The notes: a model not told the origin generated them from the letters alone. A stretch of 64,000 bases of DNA from Betaproteobacteria bacterium TMED82 (GCA_002170395.1 NHEJ01000004.1:62001-126000); one strand, 5' to 3'; positions 42,112 through 51,817 are shown, counted from the stretch's first letter. Made by a program: numbers and translations.

Positions 42112-43037
42112 TCTTTACCTCCTTGCTTTTCTGTAAATTTTGAAATAACGACGGACTCTCCATCTTTCAATGCCTCGTTTGAACTTCTTCCTTCTGCTAC
42201 ATCGACTGACTGCTTCGTGACAGCAATTTTTTTATTTACCCAGTCTGTGTATTCTTCACTGGTCACTACTTTTACGGATATAGGCATAAATGCGTGATCC
42301 TTACCGCATAATTCCGAACATTGTCCAATAAAAGTGCCGGTTCTCTCAGCTTTGAACCACGCGTCCCTGACAAAACCAGGAATTGCATCCTGTTTAACCC
42401 CGACGGCGGGTAACGACCATGCGTGAATCACATCATTAGCGGTGATAACCACCCTTATTTTTTTATTCACCGGAACTACTAATGGGTTGTCAACTTCTAT
42501 CAAATATTCGTTTGTCTTATCCTCATTATTAATTCGCTGGTCGTATGGAGTAGTGAGTGTCTGAAGAAACTTTATACCTTCCCCTTCACCTTTAAGGTAT
42601 TCGTAACCCCATTTCCACTGGTAACCAGTTACCTTTATAGTTAATTCAGCATTTGAAGTGTCCTTCTGGGCCATTACCACCGGCGTTGCATAAATACCTA
42701 TCCCTAAAACGATTAAAAATGGGATTAAAGTCCACGTAATTTCCATAGTAGTGTTTTCATGAAAATCAGCAGGTTTAAACCCTTTGGATTTACGATGTGC
42801 GTAAATTGAATAAAACATGAATCCAAAAACAACGACAAAAATTACTAAACAGATTCCCATCAAAACATAATGCATGAAGTATAATTCAGCAGCAATCGCG
42901 GAGGCTGGCTCTCTCAAATTATATTTTGTGGTTAAATCATTAGCAAAAGCACCCCCGCAACCCAATAACAAAGTCACCCTGCTAAAAATAATTATCAACG
43001 TTTTTCTAATGGCACTTAAGCCAAAATCAACTTTCAT
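42108..43037 (-). CDS. coxB: Cytochrome c oxidase subunit II
   Basis: Accepts electrons from cytochrome c at the CuA site. The 309-residue protein has a signal sequence, two spans (about residues 50-130) and a periplasmic cupredoxin domain with [24 protein letters not shown] and the CuA loop [12 protein letters not shown]. The C-terminal tail ([25 protein letters not shown] by parts) does not carry an extra heme. It overlaps the DUF2244 gene by 4 bases. Confidence 0.96.
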   Translation of the reverse strand: MKVDFGLSAIRKTLIIIFSRVTLLLGCGGAFANDLTTKYNLREPASAIAAELYFMHYVLMGICLVIFVVVFGFMFYSIYAHRKSKGFKPADFHENTTMEITWTLIPFLIVLGIGIYATPVVMAQKDTSNAELTIKVTGYQWKWGYEYLKGEGEGIKFLQTLTTPYDQRINNEDKTNEYLIEVDNPLVVPVNKKIRVVITANDVIHAWSLPAVGVKQDAIPGFVRDAWFKAERTGTFIGQCSELCGKDHAFMPISVKVVTSEEYTDWVNKKIAVTKQSVDVAEGRSSNEALKDGESVVISKFTEKQGGKE

Positions 43038-43486
43038 AAATAACCTCTTATTTCTCCGTAAAATTTTTGCCTACTTTCAAAATTTACATACCTTCCTACA
43101 AAAACTCTATCTTTTCCCCAAGAAAACGATACTAAACCATTCTCTTTGTTTTTCTGCAAACTTGTCCTCACCAAGTATCTTGGCAAACGACTAAGTATTT
43201 TGACCCCTGCATCTTCACACTCAACCACTATTTCGTCTTCGGTCAAAATAACTTTCTCTGAATCAGTGGCGTGCGAAGCGTAACAAAAAAAAGCTATTAA
43301 TAATCCTAAACACTCTACGAATACAAAAGGGAGTATGATCCAAACACCCATGGAAGCCCACGCTAATCCGACTATTACTGATAAGAAACAAGCAAAAAAA
43401 ATACCCAAACCGAATTGTCGAGGAGTTAAAACACAATTGCGTTGAAGCTTCCACTCTCTATAAATTTCGCTAATCTCTCCCTCCAA
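43034..43486 (-). CDS. DUF2244 membrane protein
   Basis: A 150-residue protein with two membrane spans (FGLGIFFACFLSVIVGLAWA; VWIILPFVFVECLGLLIAFF) and a C-terminal soluble part (VVECEDAGVK, SFSWGKDRVFVGRYVNFESRQKF). This is the DUF2244 pattern: NCVLTPRQ at the start and a late R-Y/F-L-x-x-x-R region. It is the first gene of the oxidase operon and overlaps coxB by 4 bases, so an oxidase-related role is likely. Confidence 0.85.
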   Translation of the reverse strand: MEGEISEIYREWKLQRNCVLTPRQFGLGIFFACFLSVIVGLAWASMGVWIILPFVFVECLGLLIAFFCYASHATDSEKVILTEDEIVVECEDAGVKILSRLPRYLVRTSLQKNKENGLVSFSWGKDRVFVGRYVNFESRQKFYGEIRGYL

Positions 43487-43590
43487 TACTCTACCACAAC
43501 TTGCACACTCTTAACTGTACGTAAAAAGCGCACTAAACACGAATTTTAGCCTAAGGAAAACCCTTAAAAGGAACGCGCTCGGATAAATTC

Positions 43591-44523
43591 TTAAACTAAT
43601 TTTTGTATTTGGATCTTTTTTTCAAGATTTGGTTCAGTATGTGGAAGATTTTTTTTCTTTTCTCCTCTCTTAATCTTCCAAGCGTGCCCATAAATCAGTT
43701 CAACTGTAAGTTCGATATTTCCATCTTGACTCTGACACTCTTTTAACGCTTCTTCAATTGATTTCTTAAACCCTTTTCCTCTGAGACAACTAAAACGTCC
43801 ATTTGAAGGGTTCATCAAAAAGCTTCTCAGGTCTCTAAAAGCAGATTCTACTGACTTATACTTTACTTTCACGACCTGAGAGGATACGATTGGATCGCTA
43901 AAACCAGCTCTTACGCAAATATCCCCAATATCATGTAGATCTATCAGTTTAAAAAAATTTGAAGTATTGCCGATGCCGACAATCGAGCTAAGCTGTTTTA
44001 TGAACATTTCTAGAGTAGTTAAGCCAAAGCTTGCAAATCCAACAAGACCTTCTGGCTTCAAAAGTCTGTTGAGTTCCAAAAAGAAAACCTCTGGATTTGC
44101 ACTCCAAGTAAAAACCGGTAAGGCCTCTATATAGTTAAAACTGTCATCTTCAAACCGGTATTTATGTTTCTTTTCTTTCTCGTAAAAGAAAACCTCCTCT
44201 TCTCTTTTAAAAATCGAAAAAGGCAAAATGTTAGGCCATGTAGTTTTTCCCGAAACCACTCTGTCGTATAACTTTTTAGCAAAGATTGTGGCTTTTTTCG
44301 CTCGACGGTCAAGCTTTATTACTGACACATCATCTCTAGGAAATAAACTCACAATTAATGAATTTTGCGTTGAATAGTTTAAATAAGAAAGGCTGTCTGC
44401 GTAAAGATTTTTCAACCTTTGATTTATAAAATTTTCCTGCGATAGCAGAAAGTTACGCCTTCGCTCCATTTGCTGCAACAATGAAAAGTCATTTATATTT
44501 CGTTGTAACATAGTCCTTAACAA
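43591..44523 (-). CDS. BioC/NDUFAF5-like methyltransferase with degenerate SAM motif
   Basis: A 310-residue protein related to BioC. It has the post-motif segment SFNYIEALPVFTWSANPEVFFLEL and LLKPEGLVGFASFG, and the region LHDIGDICVRAGFSDPIVSS with YKSVESAFRDLRSF, all typical of this group. Where motif I (E/D-x-G-x-G-x-G) should stand, the sequence is SLIVSLFPRDDVSVIKLDRR, with no glycine loop. It could be a catalytically dead relative or bind SAM in another way. A real bioC is at 4.9 kb, so a role in biotin synthesis is doubtful. Confidence 0.65.
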   Translation of the reverse strand: MLRTMLQRNINDFSLLQQMERRRNFLLSQENFINQRLKNLYADSLSYLNYSTQNSLIVSLFPRDDVSVIKLDRRAKKATIFAKKLYDRVVSGKTTWPNILPFSIFKREEEVFFYEKEKKHKYRFEDDSFNYIEALPVFTWSANPEVFFLELNRLLKPEGLVGFASFGLTTLEMFIKQLSSIVGIGNTSNFFKLIDLHDIGDICVRAGFSDPIVSSQVVKVKYKSVESAFRDLRSFLMNPSNGRFSCLRGKGFKKSIEEALKECQSQDGNIELTVELIYGHAWKIKRGEKKKNLPHTEPNLEKKIQIQKLV

Positions 44524-44546
44524 GTTCTTGTGAATAATATCCCAAT

Positions 44547-45593
44547 CTAACGCTCATCTGTTTGATCTCTAGCTAACAACTCTTTAACTATTTCAACGGC
44601 AGTTAAATTTCCATTAACCAAGCTATTGACACCGGAAGTAATTGGCAAAGAAACGCCTATACTTTTTGCACATCTGAGAATTTTTGACACGCTATTTACC
44701 CCTTCAGCAACATGGCCAAGATCCCTAAGTATTAACTCAGTAGATTTCCCCTCGGCTAGATCAAGTCCTACCGACCTGTTTCTGGATAAACTGCCGGTAG
44801 CAGTTAATACAATATCACCAAGAGCTGAAAGCCCCAAAAAAGTCTGAGGGTGTGCTCCAAGTGCTTCGCCAAAACGTGAAGTTTCAGCAAGTCCACGAGT
44901 TATTAATGAGGCCCGCGCATTGTAGCCCAAATTTAATCCATCACAAACCCCCGCAGCAATGGCTATTATGTTCTTCATCACGCCCGCAATTTCTACTCCT
45001 AGAACATCTTGTTCCGCGTAAACTCTAACGCCATTTCCACTCAATAATTTTGCCACTTCCCGAGCTGAGGATATATTTTTACACGCACAGGTCAGAGCAA
45101 ATGGAAGGCCTTGTATTACCTCTTTGGCGAAGCTGGGGCCTGAAAGAACGCAAATGTCTGATTCATCAAAAAATTCCCCCAAAATCTGTGTGGGCCAAAC
45201 TATCTGTTCATCACATTCCATAACACCCTTACAAAGAGATACCACCTTCATTCTTTGAGGAAAATCGAAAATTTTTAAATACGAGCAAATATCTAAGAAA
45301 CCGCTGGATGGAACTGCAATAAAAATAATGTAGTCGCAATGGGTTTTATTTGTTGATTGTTGCCAATTTTCAAATAACGTTTCCAAGTTAGAGGAAACTT
45401 CCAATCTGTCATGAACGGTCATTCCTGGCAGGTACCGTTTATTTTCTCTTTCTTTTTGGATCTCAGCTGACGCCCTTGCATCCCTGGACCACAAAAAAAC
45501 TGAAAAGTCTTTTTCCCTAGCTGACAGCCGGGACGCAAAAGCGGTGCCCCAGGCGCCTCCGCCTAACACTAGGATTTTGGTTTTAGCCAACAA
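44547..45593 (-). CDS. gpsA: Glycerol-3-phosphate dehydrogenase (NAD(P)+)
   Basis: GpsA reduces DHAP to sn-glycerol 3-phosphate for phospholipid synthesis. The 348-residue protein has the Rossmann start VLGGGAWGTAFASRLS, a DVCVLSGPSFAKE segment, the catalytic lysine in EIAGVMKNIIAIAAGVCDGL, and GLSALGDIVLTATGSLSRNR. It follows secB in the same direction, as in many proteobacteria. Confidence 0.95.
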   Translation of the reverse strand: MLAKTKILVLGGGAWGTAFASRLSAREKDFSVFLWSRDARASAEIQKERENKRYLPGMTVHDRLEVSSNLETLFENWQQSTNKTHCDYIIFIAVPSSGFLDICSYLKIFDFPQRMKVVSLCKGVMECDEQIVWPTQILGEFFDESDICVLSGPSFAKEVIQGLPFALTCACKNISSAREVAKLLSGNGVRVYAEQDVLGVEIAGVMKNIIAIAAGVCDGLNLGYNARASLITRGLAETSRFGEALGAHPQTFLGLSALGDIVLTATGSLSRNRSVGLDLAEGKSTELILRDLGHVAEGVNSVSKILRCAKSIGVSLPITSGVNSLVNGNLTAVEIVKELLARDQTDER

Positions 45594-45649
45594 TTTAAAT
45601 CAAGGCAAAGAGAGAAATAAATTTGCCATAATCATATGGCCATGGGAGT

Positions 45650-46138
45650 TTAATTCTCGATCTTGTTGTTGTTTTTTCCATTGGATTCAGACTTTTTCAT
45701 TTTTTCTTGATAAAAAAGCTCCCAATTAATTTCAGTAAGATGTACAGGCGGAAAACTAGCCCTTTGGAGTATATCTGCTATGTTAGCTCTTAAGTAGGGA
45801 TACACGATGTTGGGACATGTGATTCCCTTCAACAGTGTCCTTTGCTCCTGTTCAACATTTCGTATTTCAAAAATGCCAGCCTCACAACTCTCAACTAAAA
45901 AACCCACTTTGTCCTTAAGTTTACAAGTAACAGTGCATTTTATAGCAACCTCAACCATATTGTTTTCCAGCTCTTTGTCTTCTGAATCAATTTGAAACTC
46001 TAGCTTAGGTGGCGTGTTATCCAAAAAAATTTCGGGAGCATGAGGTATCTCAACAGAAAGATCTTTCAAATAAACCCGTTGAAGGTGAAAAACTGGTGCT
46101 TCACTATCAATTTCTGATTTTACATTTTCTTCCGCCAT
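45650..46138 (-). CDS. secB: Protein-export chaperone SecB
   Basis: SecB keeps preproteins unfolded and hands them to SecA. The 162-residue protein has FHLQRVYLKDLSVEIPHAPEIF at the start, the acidic LEFQIDSEDKELENNMVEVA strand and CPNIVYPYLRANIADILQRASFPPVHL in segments, the best-conserved SecB region. The C-terminus (SNGKNNNKIEN) is less acidic than in enterics. It stands in the usual secB-gpsA order. Confidence 0.95.
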   Translation of the reverse strand: MAEENVKSEIDSEAPVFHLQRVYLKDLSVEIPHAPEIFLDNTPPKLEFQIDSEDKELENNMVEVAIKCTVTCKLKDKVGFLVESCEAGIFEIRNVEQEQRTLLKGITCPNIVYPYLRANIADILQRASFPPVHLTEINWELFYQEKMKKSESNGKNNNKIEN

Positions 46139-46240
46139 TGGATTTCCTTTACTTTTAATTTGTTTTACCCATTTTTCTCCATGAAGCCCAACAGAGAAAA
46201 AACGAATTAACTTGTAACTTTAACTTTTGCCTCTAAAACG

Positions 46241-46687
46241 TTAGCTGCTTTTTTTTACAGGAAGCCCAGCTTCAGCCCAAGCTGAGGTGCCCCCTTCCAG
46301 TTTAAATAATTCATCATACCCAGCTTGTTTGAGAAAATTTTCAGTTTTTGAAGAAGAGTGGCGAGAGTGCCCTACTAAGATTATAGGTTTCTTTGTTTTT
46401 TTTTGATTGTCACTAAACTTAGAACGCATTTTTTCAAACATAGTTTCAAATTTAGATTGAGGCATTCTCAAAGCCTGAGGAATCACGCCCTCGGATAAAT
46501 TATCATCTTCTCGCAAGTCTACGAGGATTGCGTTTTTTCCATTCAATAACTGAGTAGCTTCCAATGTTCCGATCCTCCTAACACCCAATCCCTGACCAAT
46601 GAGCGGCCACAAAAGAAGGGCTCCACTAGCAAAAGCTATGGACAATAATAATATGTTTTCGGTTAAAAATTCGCTGAAATTCGTCAT
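46241..46687 (-). CDS. Membrane-anchored rhodanese-like protein
   Basis: A 148-residue protein with an N-terminal span (ILLLSIAFASGALLLWPLI) and a rhodanese domain (VDLREDDNLSEGVIPQALRMPQ, GGTSAWAEAGLPV). At the active-site loop the usual catalytic cysteine appears replaced: the sequence is ILVGHSRHSSSKTENFL, without Cys. It may bind rather than transfer sulfur. A rhodanese gene beside secB, on the strand opposite gpmA, is a common betaproteobacterial arrangement. Confidence 0.82.
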   Translation of the reverse strand: MTNFSEFLTENILLLSIAFASGALLLWPLIGQGLGVRRIGTLEATQLLNGKNAILVDLREDDNLSEGVIPQALRMPQSKFETMFEKMRSKFSDNQKKTKKPIILVGHSRHSSSKTENFLKQAGYDELFKLEGGTSAWAEAGLPVKKSS

Positions 46688-46760
46688 TAGAGTAAAAATA
46701 TTATACGCTAATCATGTTATCGCAAAACAAAAAATTTGCTTATCCCAATTTTTACGAAAA

Positions 46761-47462
46761 ATGACTAAAACAAATTCTTTAATCATTATCAGGCACGGTC
46801 AGAGTGTTTGGAACGAGAAAAACTTATTTACCGGTTGGGAGGACGCTGATCTAACGAATCTTGGAAGGAAAGAAGCTATTAACGCCGCAAACATATTGAA
46901 GAAATCTAATTTTGTGTTCGATTTAGCTTACACCTCCCTGCTTAGTAGAGCAATCAAGACTCTGTGGATTACGCTTGATGAACTAAACCAAGCGTGGATC
47001 CCTATTAGAAAGTGTTGGGAAATCAATGAACGTCACTATGGTCACTTAACTGGTTTAAATAAGGTAAAAATGGAGCGGGAATTTGGCTCAGATATTGTAA
47101 AAAATTGGAGAAAATCATATGCATATTGTCCTCTACCCATAGAAGAAGATAGTAATTTGTGGGCGGGCTTGGATAGTCGATACGATAATATAGATCCCAA
47201 ATTAATTCCAACAGCCGAAAGCTTGAAAGATACTGTTGTACGAGTTAAAAAATTTTGGATAGAAAATATTGTTTCAGATTTGATTGAGGGTAAAAGAATA
47301 ATAATTTCAGCGCACGGGAATTCAATTCGAGCATTATTGATGTATGTTGAAAATATAACTCCAGAGGCTATAGAGGAGATAAATATACCAAGGGCAATTC
47401 CCATACATTTGAAATTTTCCTGTGATGGCACTTTTTTATCTCGAAAATTTCTAGAAGTATAG
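46761..47462 (+). CDS. gpmA: 2,3-bisphosphoglycerate-dependent phosphoglycerate mutase
   Basis: Converts 3- to 2-phosphoglycerate in glycolysis and gluconeogenesis. The 233-residue protein has the phospho-histidine motif IIRHGQSVWNEKNLFTGWEDADL, ERHYGHLTGLNK and the second histidine in ISAHGNSIRALLMY. The ATG at 46761 is preferred; an in-frame extension back to 46599 overlaps the rhodanese gene and is not conserved in type. RHGQ instead of RHGE is found in some members. Confidence 0.93.
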   Translation: MTKTNSLIIIRHGQSVWNEKNLFTGWEDADLTNLGRKEAINAANILKKSNFVFDLAYTSLLSRAIKTLWITLDELNQAWIPIRKCWEINERHYGHLTGLNKVKMEREFGSDIVKNWRKSYAYCPLPIEEDSNLWAGLDSRYDNIDPKLIPTAESLKDTVVRVKKFWIENIVSDLIEGKRIIISAHGNSIRALLMYVENITPEAIEEINIPRAIPIHLKFSCDGTFLSRKFLEV

Positions 47463-47536
47463 TTATGATAATAGAACTATTGATTTACTCTACTGTCCGA
47501 TATCTTTAAAAACAATTAAAAGCGTGCCCTATAATC

Positions 47537-48976
47537 ATGAATTATTTCAAACTAAATAAAGTAAAAATTAAATCGATATATCTGGTTCTCTCCGGTCTGC
47601 TGGGTGGTGTTTTAATAAGCCTAGCTTTAGGGGTTGCTGCCGACCGTTCTGCTCCATCTAATCTCCCAATAGAGGATTTGAAAAAATTTGCTAGTGTTTT
47701 CAATGCTATTAAGGTGAATTATGTTGACCCTGTCGATGACAGTAGGCTAGTCAAAGGTGCAGTAAGCGGCATGCTCTCTGGACTAGACCCGCACTCGAGT
47801 TACCTTGACGCCGATGCTTTTAGGGACTTGCAAGTAGGAACCCAAGGTGAGTTTGGCGGTCTTGGAATCGAGGTAGGCGTTCAAGACGGCCTCATCAAAG
47901 TAGTTTCTCCAATCGAGGATACGCCCGCTGCCAAAGCAGGAGTAAAAGCAGGAGATTTGATTATAAGAATTGATGACAAAGCCACAAAAGGAATGGATCT
48001 GGGTGATGCTGTAAAACTAATGAGAGGTAAGCCAGATACTAAGATAGAGTTGACTATTATGAGGGAAAAGGAAGCGTCCCCCTTAAAAATTAATATTGTT
48101 CGGGCAGTTATACAAGTAAAAAGCGTCAGGTCTAAGTTAGTGGATGGAAATATTGGATTCCTGAGAATTTCTCAATTTCAGGAAAAAACGATAGCGGGTG
48201 TAGTTCGAAATTTCAATAAATTGGAGAAAACGGCTCGGGATAATGGTGGCAAACTTTCAGGACTTGTTTTGGATCTTAGGAATGATCCAGGGGGTTTGCT
48301 TCATGCTGCTGTTGGGGTTTCAGCTGCATTTCTCCCCGAGGGAACCATGGTAGTTTCTACCGATGGGCGTCAAAGAGAATCTAAGAAGAAGTTTTTTGCT
48401 GACCCGTCCGACTATTCTAGGTCAGGGGTAGACCCGCTTCGAAAGTTAACTTCTTTATCCAAAGAAATCCCAATGGTAGTTCTCGTAAATGCTGGATCTG
48501 CCTCAGCCTCAGAGATTGTTGCCGGTGCTTTGCAAGATCACGAGCGTGCGCAGATTATGGGAACTCAATCATTCGGTAAAGGTTCCGTTCAAACAATTTT
48601 ACCTCTCAGTCGGGATACAGCAATAAAGTTGACAACGGCGCGATATTACACACCCACCGGCAAAACCATCCAAGCTAAAGGTATTGAGCCTGATTTTTGG
48701 GTTGAAGAAACAGAGTTTGGTGATCTGACAGATCGACTTAGGGTTAGGGAGGCTGATTTGAATCGGCACCTCAATCCAAACAAAGACGGTAACTCAGACG
48801 GTAATCTTAAGGCAGCTGATTCCAGTAGAACAATAAATAAAAATACTGAAAAGTCAGAACAAAAAAAACCTGTCACATTTGGCTCGGAGGAAGATTTTCA
48901 ATTGAGACAGGCAATAAATTTGCTGAAAGGGCTTCCGGTTAAATCCATCAATCCAAATAAGCAAAATCTTTCCTGA
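47537..48976 (+). CDS. S41 carboxyl-terminal processing protease
   Basis: A 479-residue periplasmic protease with an N-terminal span (IYLVLSGLLGGVLISLALG). A PDZ domain (GEFGGLGIEVGVQDGLIKVV, AGVKAGDLIIRIDD) precedes the S41 domain, with the catalytic Ser in NAGSASASEIVAGALQDH and the Lys in SFGKGSVQTI. The tail (NPNKDGNSDGNLKAADSS) is low complexity. It matches the CtpA/CtpB type that trims envelope proteins. The arrangement gpmA-ctp-moeB is usual for betaproteobacteria. Confidence 0.93.
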   Translation: MNYFKLNKVKIKSIYLVLSGLLGGVLISLALGVAADRSAPSNLPIEDLKKFASVFNAIKVNYVDPVDDSRLVKGAVSGMLSGLDPHSSYLDADAFRDLQVGTQGEFGGLGIEVGVQDGLIKVVSPIEDTPAAKAGVKAGDLIIRIDDKATKGMDLGDAVKLMRGKPDTKIELTIMREKEASPLKINIVRAVIQVKSVRSKLVDGNIGFLRISQFQEKTIAGVVRNFNKLEKTARDNGGKLSGLVLDLRNDPGGLLHAAVGVSAAFLPEGTMVVSTDGRQRESKKKFFADPSDYSRSGVDPLRKLTSLSKEIPMVVLVNAGSASASEIVAGALQDHERAQIMGTQSFGKGSVQTILPLSRDTAIKLTTARYYTPTGKTIQAKGIEPDFWVEETEFGDLTDRLRVREADLNRHLNPNKDGNSDGNLKAADSSRTINKNTEKSEQKKPVTFGSEEDFQLRQAINLLKGLPVKSINPNKQNLS

Positions 48977-49006
48977 GTAAAATCGTTTCAAACTGGAGAG
49001 AACATA

Positions 49007-49759
49007 GTGAGCCTGAACGCTAATGGCTTACTCAGGAATAGTCGCCACCTATTGCTGAATGATTTTGATGAGGAAAAAATTTCCTCATTGGTTAATTCTA
49101 AAGTCTTAATCGTTGGTGTTGGTGGATTAGGTTGTCCGGCAGCGCAGTACCTGGCCGCTTCTGGCATATCCAATTTTCGATTGGTAGATTTTGACAAAGT
49201 AGAGGAGTCGAATCTTCCCCGACAAATTCTCTATGGCCCTCTGGACGTTGGAAAATACAAAGTTGAGGTGGGAAAGAGAATACTAAAAAATATTAATCCC
49301 GCTGTAAATGTTATCGCGGAAACTGCAAAAGCTGATAGTGAGAATTTGCCATATTGGATCGAATGGTCCGACTTGGTTTTGGATTGCACAGACGGTTTCC
49401 AAACAAAGCATTTATTAAATCAATTATGTGTAAGACAAAAAATTCCATTAATTATTGGGTCAGCTATTCAGTGGGAAGGTCAACTATTTGTTGTGCATCC
49501 AAAAGAATCTGAATTTGCTTGCTACGAATGCATTTTCCCGATTTCCTCGGGTGCTGAAGATGCCTCCTGTGGTGCTTTTGGAGTTTTAAGTACTGCCGTA
49601 GGAACCATTGGGATTTTCCAAGCTAATGAAACGATTAAAATTTTAACAGGAACTAGGGTAGTGAAAAACCAGTTAATTCTCTTCGACGCCAGATCTCTTT
49701 CGGTTCAAATTATAAAAGTAATAAAAAGGAGCGGTTGTTCCGTTTGCGATTTTACTTAG
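49007..49759 (+). CDS. MoeB/ThiF-type adenylyltransferase
   Basis: Activates the C-terminus of a small sulfur carrier (MoaD or ThiS) by adenylation. The 250-residue protein has the nucleotide loop VLIVGVGGLGCPAAQYLAASG, the acidic RLVDFDKVEESNLPRQ, a zinc pair in CYEC and CSVC, and a DCTDGFQTK segment. The start is GTG with GGAGAG 7 bases upstream. MoeB and ThiF cannot be told apart by eye; this gene order is usually annotated as moeB. Confidence 0.88.
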   Translation: MSLNANGLLRNSRHLLLNDFDEEKISSLVNSKVLIVGVGGLGCPAAQYLAASGISNFRLVDFDKVEESNLPRQILYGPLDVGKYKVEVGKRILKNINPAVNVIAETAKADSENLPYWIEWSDLVLDCTDGFQTKHLLNQLCVRQKIPLIIGSAIQWEGQLFVVHPKESEFACYECIFPISSGAEDASCGAFGVLSTAVGTIGIFQANETIKILTGTRVVKNQLILFDARSLSVQIIKVIKRSGCSVCDFT

Positions 49760-50459
49760 TATGAAAGATTTCCAACTTTCTTCCCATGTTATTAAATTGG
49801 AAAATGTTATTTATTTTGTAGTCTACAAAAATAGGCTTGGGGCGAAAATTTTTCACATGTGTTTTTTGTTGAAAAAAGTTTATCCAGACTGTGTTAAATC
49901 CAGCTAGTTTTGCGGTACGCAAATTTGCTAGTGAGTCATCTACTAAAACATATCTAACCTTTGAAAATTTAAATCTTCTTTTAATTTTTTCCCAAAACAG
50001 TAGGCTTGGTTTTGGACGAAGGCCTCCAAGAGCTTTCATGTTTTCAATAGCAAAAACTCTTTCAAAAGCAGTCGATAAACCACAACCTGTCAAAATAACT
50101 CTTGCATACTTACTGTAGGAATTAGTGACAACCCATTTTCTTCCTTTTAGTTGTCGTAAGCGATTTTTTAACCCCCGCTTTGTGTTTATCTGACTATGTA
50201 GATCGTCAACATTGTGCGAATACTCAAGAAATTCTTGAAGATTTACTTTCTGTTCCAAAACTAATCCAGCCGATGTTGTTCCGTACTTATTCCAATACTT
50301 TTTTCTAATTACATCCGCATCGGCCCTGCCAACTTTTAACAAATCACTGATGTACTCCGACATACGATTATTTATTCTCTCCATAATTGGTCCACTAGCT
50401 TGATGTAAAGTATCATCAAGGTCAAACAGCCAAACCAAAATTTCCTTACGATCCTCCAT
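49752..50459 (-). CDS. HAD-family hydrolase, pyrimidine 5'-nucleotidase type
   Basis: A 235-residue HAD phosphatase: motif I WLFDLDDTLHQAS, motif II VVTNSYSKYA, motif III lysine in LRPKPSLLFWEK and motif IV YVLVDDSLANLRTAKLAG. It is of the SDT1/pyrimidine-nucleotidase subgroup with a helical cap. The ATG at 50459 is chosen; a TTG at 50471 overlaps the argB stop. Located after argB, as in other betaproteobacteria. Its last bases overlap those of the MoeB/ThiF gene. Confidence 0.88.
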   Translation of the reverse strand: MEDRKEILVWLFDLDDTLHQASGPIMERINNRMSEYISDLLKVGRADADVIRKKYWNKYGTTSAGLVLEQKVNLQEFLEYSHNVDDLHSQINTKRGLKNRLRQLKGRKWVVTNSYSKYARVILTGCGLSTAFERVFAIENMKALGGLRPKPSLLFWEKIKRRFKFSKVRYVLVDDSLANLRTAKLAGFNTVWINFFQQKTHVKNFRPKPIFVDYKINNIFQFNNMGRKLEIFHTK

Positions 50460-50467
50460 GTGGTCAC

Positions 50468-51340
50468 TCAAAATGATTTAATCATTGTTCCAACTCCTAA
50501 ATCGGTCAAAACCTCTAGTAACAAACAATTTTTAACTCTGCCATCGATAATATGTACAGTGCGTACACCATTTTTTGCGGCGTCCAGGGCAGAAGTGATT
50601 TTTGGTATCATACCTTCACTAATTTGTTCTTTTTCAAGCATTTCCGAAATGCCTTTTGCGGTTAAGTGGTTTATAAGCTGCCCATCATTATCCAAAACAC
50701 CGCTAGTATTAGTTAGTAAAACTAATTTTTCAGCTTGTAGTACCTGAGATAATTTTCCTGCAACTACATCTGCATTGACATTATAAGTTTCTCCATCAAA
50801 ACCAGATGCTATTGGAGCTATAACAGGGATAAATCCACTCTTTTGCAAAGAAAACAACACCTCCGGGTTGATTTTTTTTATTTCGCCCACGAGTCCAATA
50901 TCTACCGATTGATTTTCGCCACCTGCACTCTTTATCGTCATTTTCTGGGCTCTTATTAGTCCCCCATCTTGCCCAGTTAATCCGACAGCCTTGCCTCCCT
51001 TATGATTTATAAGCTCAACAATTTCCTTATTCACACCTCCAGCCAACACCATTTCCACTATGTCCATAGTTTCGGCATCGGTTACTCTCATACCCTCAAC
51101 AAAATGAGCTGTTTTTCCTAGTTTGTCCATCTGTGTTTTTATCTGAGGGCCTCCGCCATGAATGACGGTGATGTTGATTCCAACAGATTGTAACCAAGTA
51201 ACATCATGGGCAAATGAGTTTTTCAAACCTTGCTCAGTCAATGCGTTACCACCTACTTTCACAACAATAGATTTATTCCTAAATTTCTTTATGTAGGGCA
51301 ATGCCTGAGCCAAAACTTGTGCTTGGTCCGATTTTTTCAT
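50468..51340 (-). CDS. argB: N-acetylglutamate kinase
   Basis: Second step of arginine synthesis. The 290-residue protein has [46 protein letters not shown]-like [14 protein letters not shown], and [14 protein letters not shown]. The length fits the arginine-sensitive type found in organisms with the cyclic pathway. It precedes the HAD gene on the same strand. Confidence 0.96.
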   Translation of the reverse strand: MKKSDQAQVLAQALPYIKKFRNKSIVVKVGGNALTEQGLKNSFAHDVTWLQSVGINITVIHGGGPQIKTQMDKLGKTAHFVEGMRVTDAETMDIVEMVLAGGVNKEIVELINHKGGKAVGLTGQDGGLIRAQKMTIKSAGGENQSVDIGLVGEIKKINPEVLFSLQKSGFIPVIAPIASGFDGETYNVNADVVAGKLSQVLQAEKLVLLTNTSGVLDNDGQLINHLTAKGISEMLEKEQISEGMIPKITSALDAAKNGVRTVHIIDGRVKNCLLLEVLTDLGVGTMIKSF

Positions 51341-51379
51341 CTTATACGTAAATTTTAAGTTTTTATTTGGGCTAAATCA

Positions 51380-51817
51380 TCAATAGCGTGAAGAGTTGTC
51401 ACCAAATTGACGCTGTCGTTTTTCTCTCCTTTGCTGAGCCTCAACAGATAGTGTTGCAGTAGGTCTGGCAAGCAACCTTTCTAATCCAATAGGTTCACCG
51501 GTTTCCTCACAAAACCCATACTCTTTTTTTAAAATGCGTTGTATGGCTTGCTGAATCTTTTTCAACAACTTTCTTTCTCGATCTCTGGTCCTTAATTCCA
51601 GGGAATGTTCCTCCTCAATCGAGGCTCGGTCTGCAGGATCTGGTATTAGACTAGTTTTCCTGAGTTGCTGAGTAGTTTCCCCCGCATTGCTCAATAATTC
51701 ATTAGCTAAGGAAGTCAATTTGAGGCGAAAAAAACCTAGCTGAGCATCATTCATATAGTTCTCAGGCGCATCACTCAACAGTTCCTTTTCAGTTTTTATC
51801 TCTCTTTGTTTTTTCAT
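51380..51817 (-). CDS. dksA: RNA polymerase-binding transcription factor DksA
   Basis: DksA works with ppGpp at the secondary channel of RNA polymerase. The 145-residue protein has the coiled-coil tip DPADRASIEEEHSLELRTRDRERK and the C-terminal globular part YGFCEETGEPIGLERLLARPTATLS. Only one cysteine of the four zinc ligands of enteric DksA remains, so it probably does not need zinc. This form is usual in betaproteobacteria. Confidence 0.92.
   Translation of the reverse strand: MKKQREIKTEKELLSDAPENYMNDAQLGFFRLKLTSLANELLSNAGETTQQLRKTSLIPDPADRASIEEEHSLELRTRDRERKLLKKIQQAIQRILKKEYGFCEETGEPIGLERLLARPTATLSVEAQQRREKRQRQFGDNSSRY

Noticed and set aside
46599-46760. N-terminal extension of gpmA
   Set aside because: Overlaps the rhodanese gene and adds sequence unlike any GpmA; the ATG at 46761 gives a standard start.
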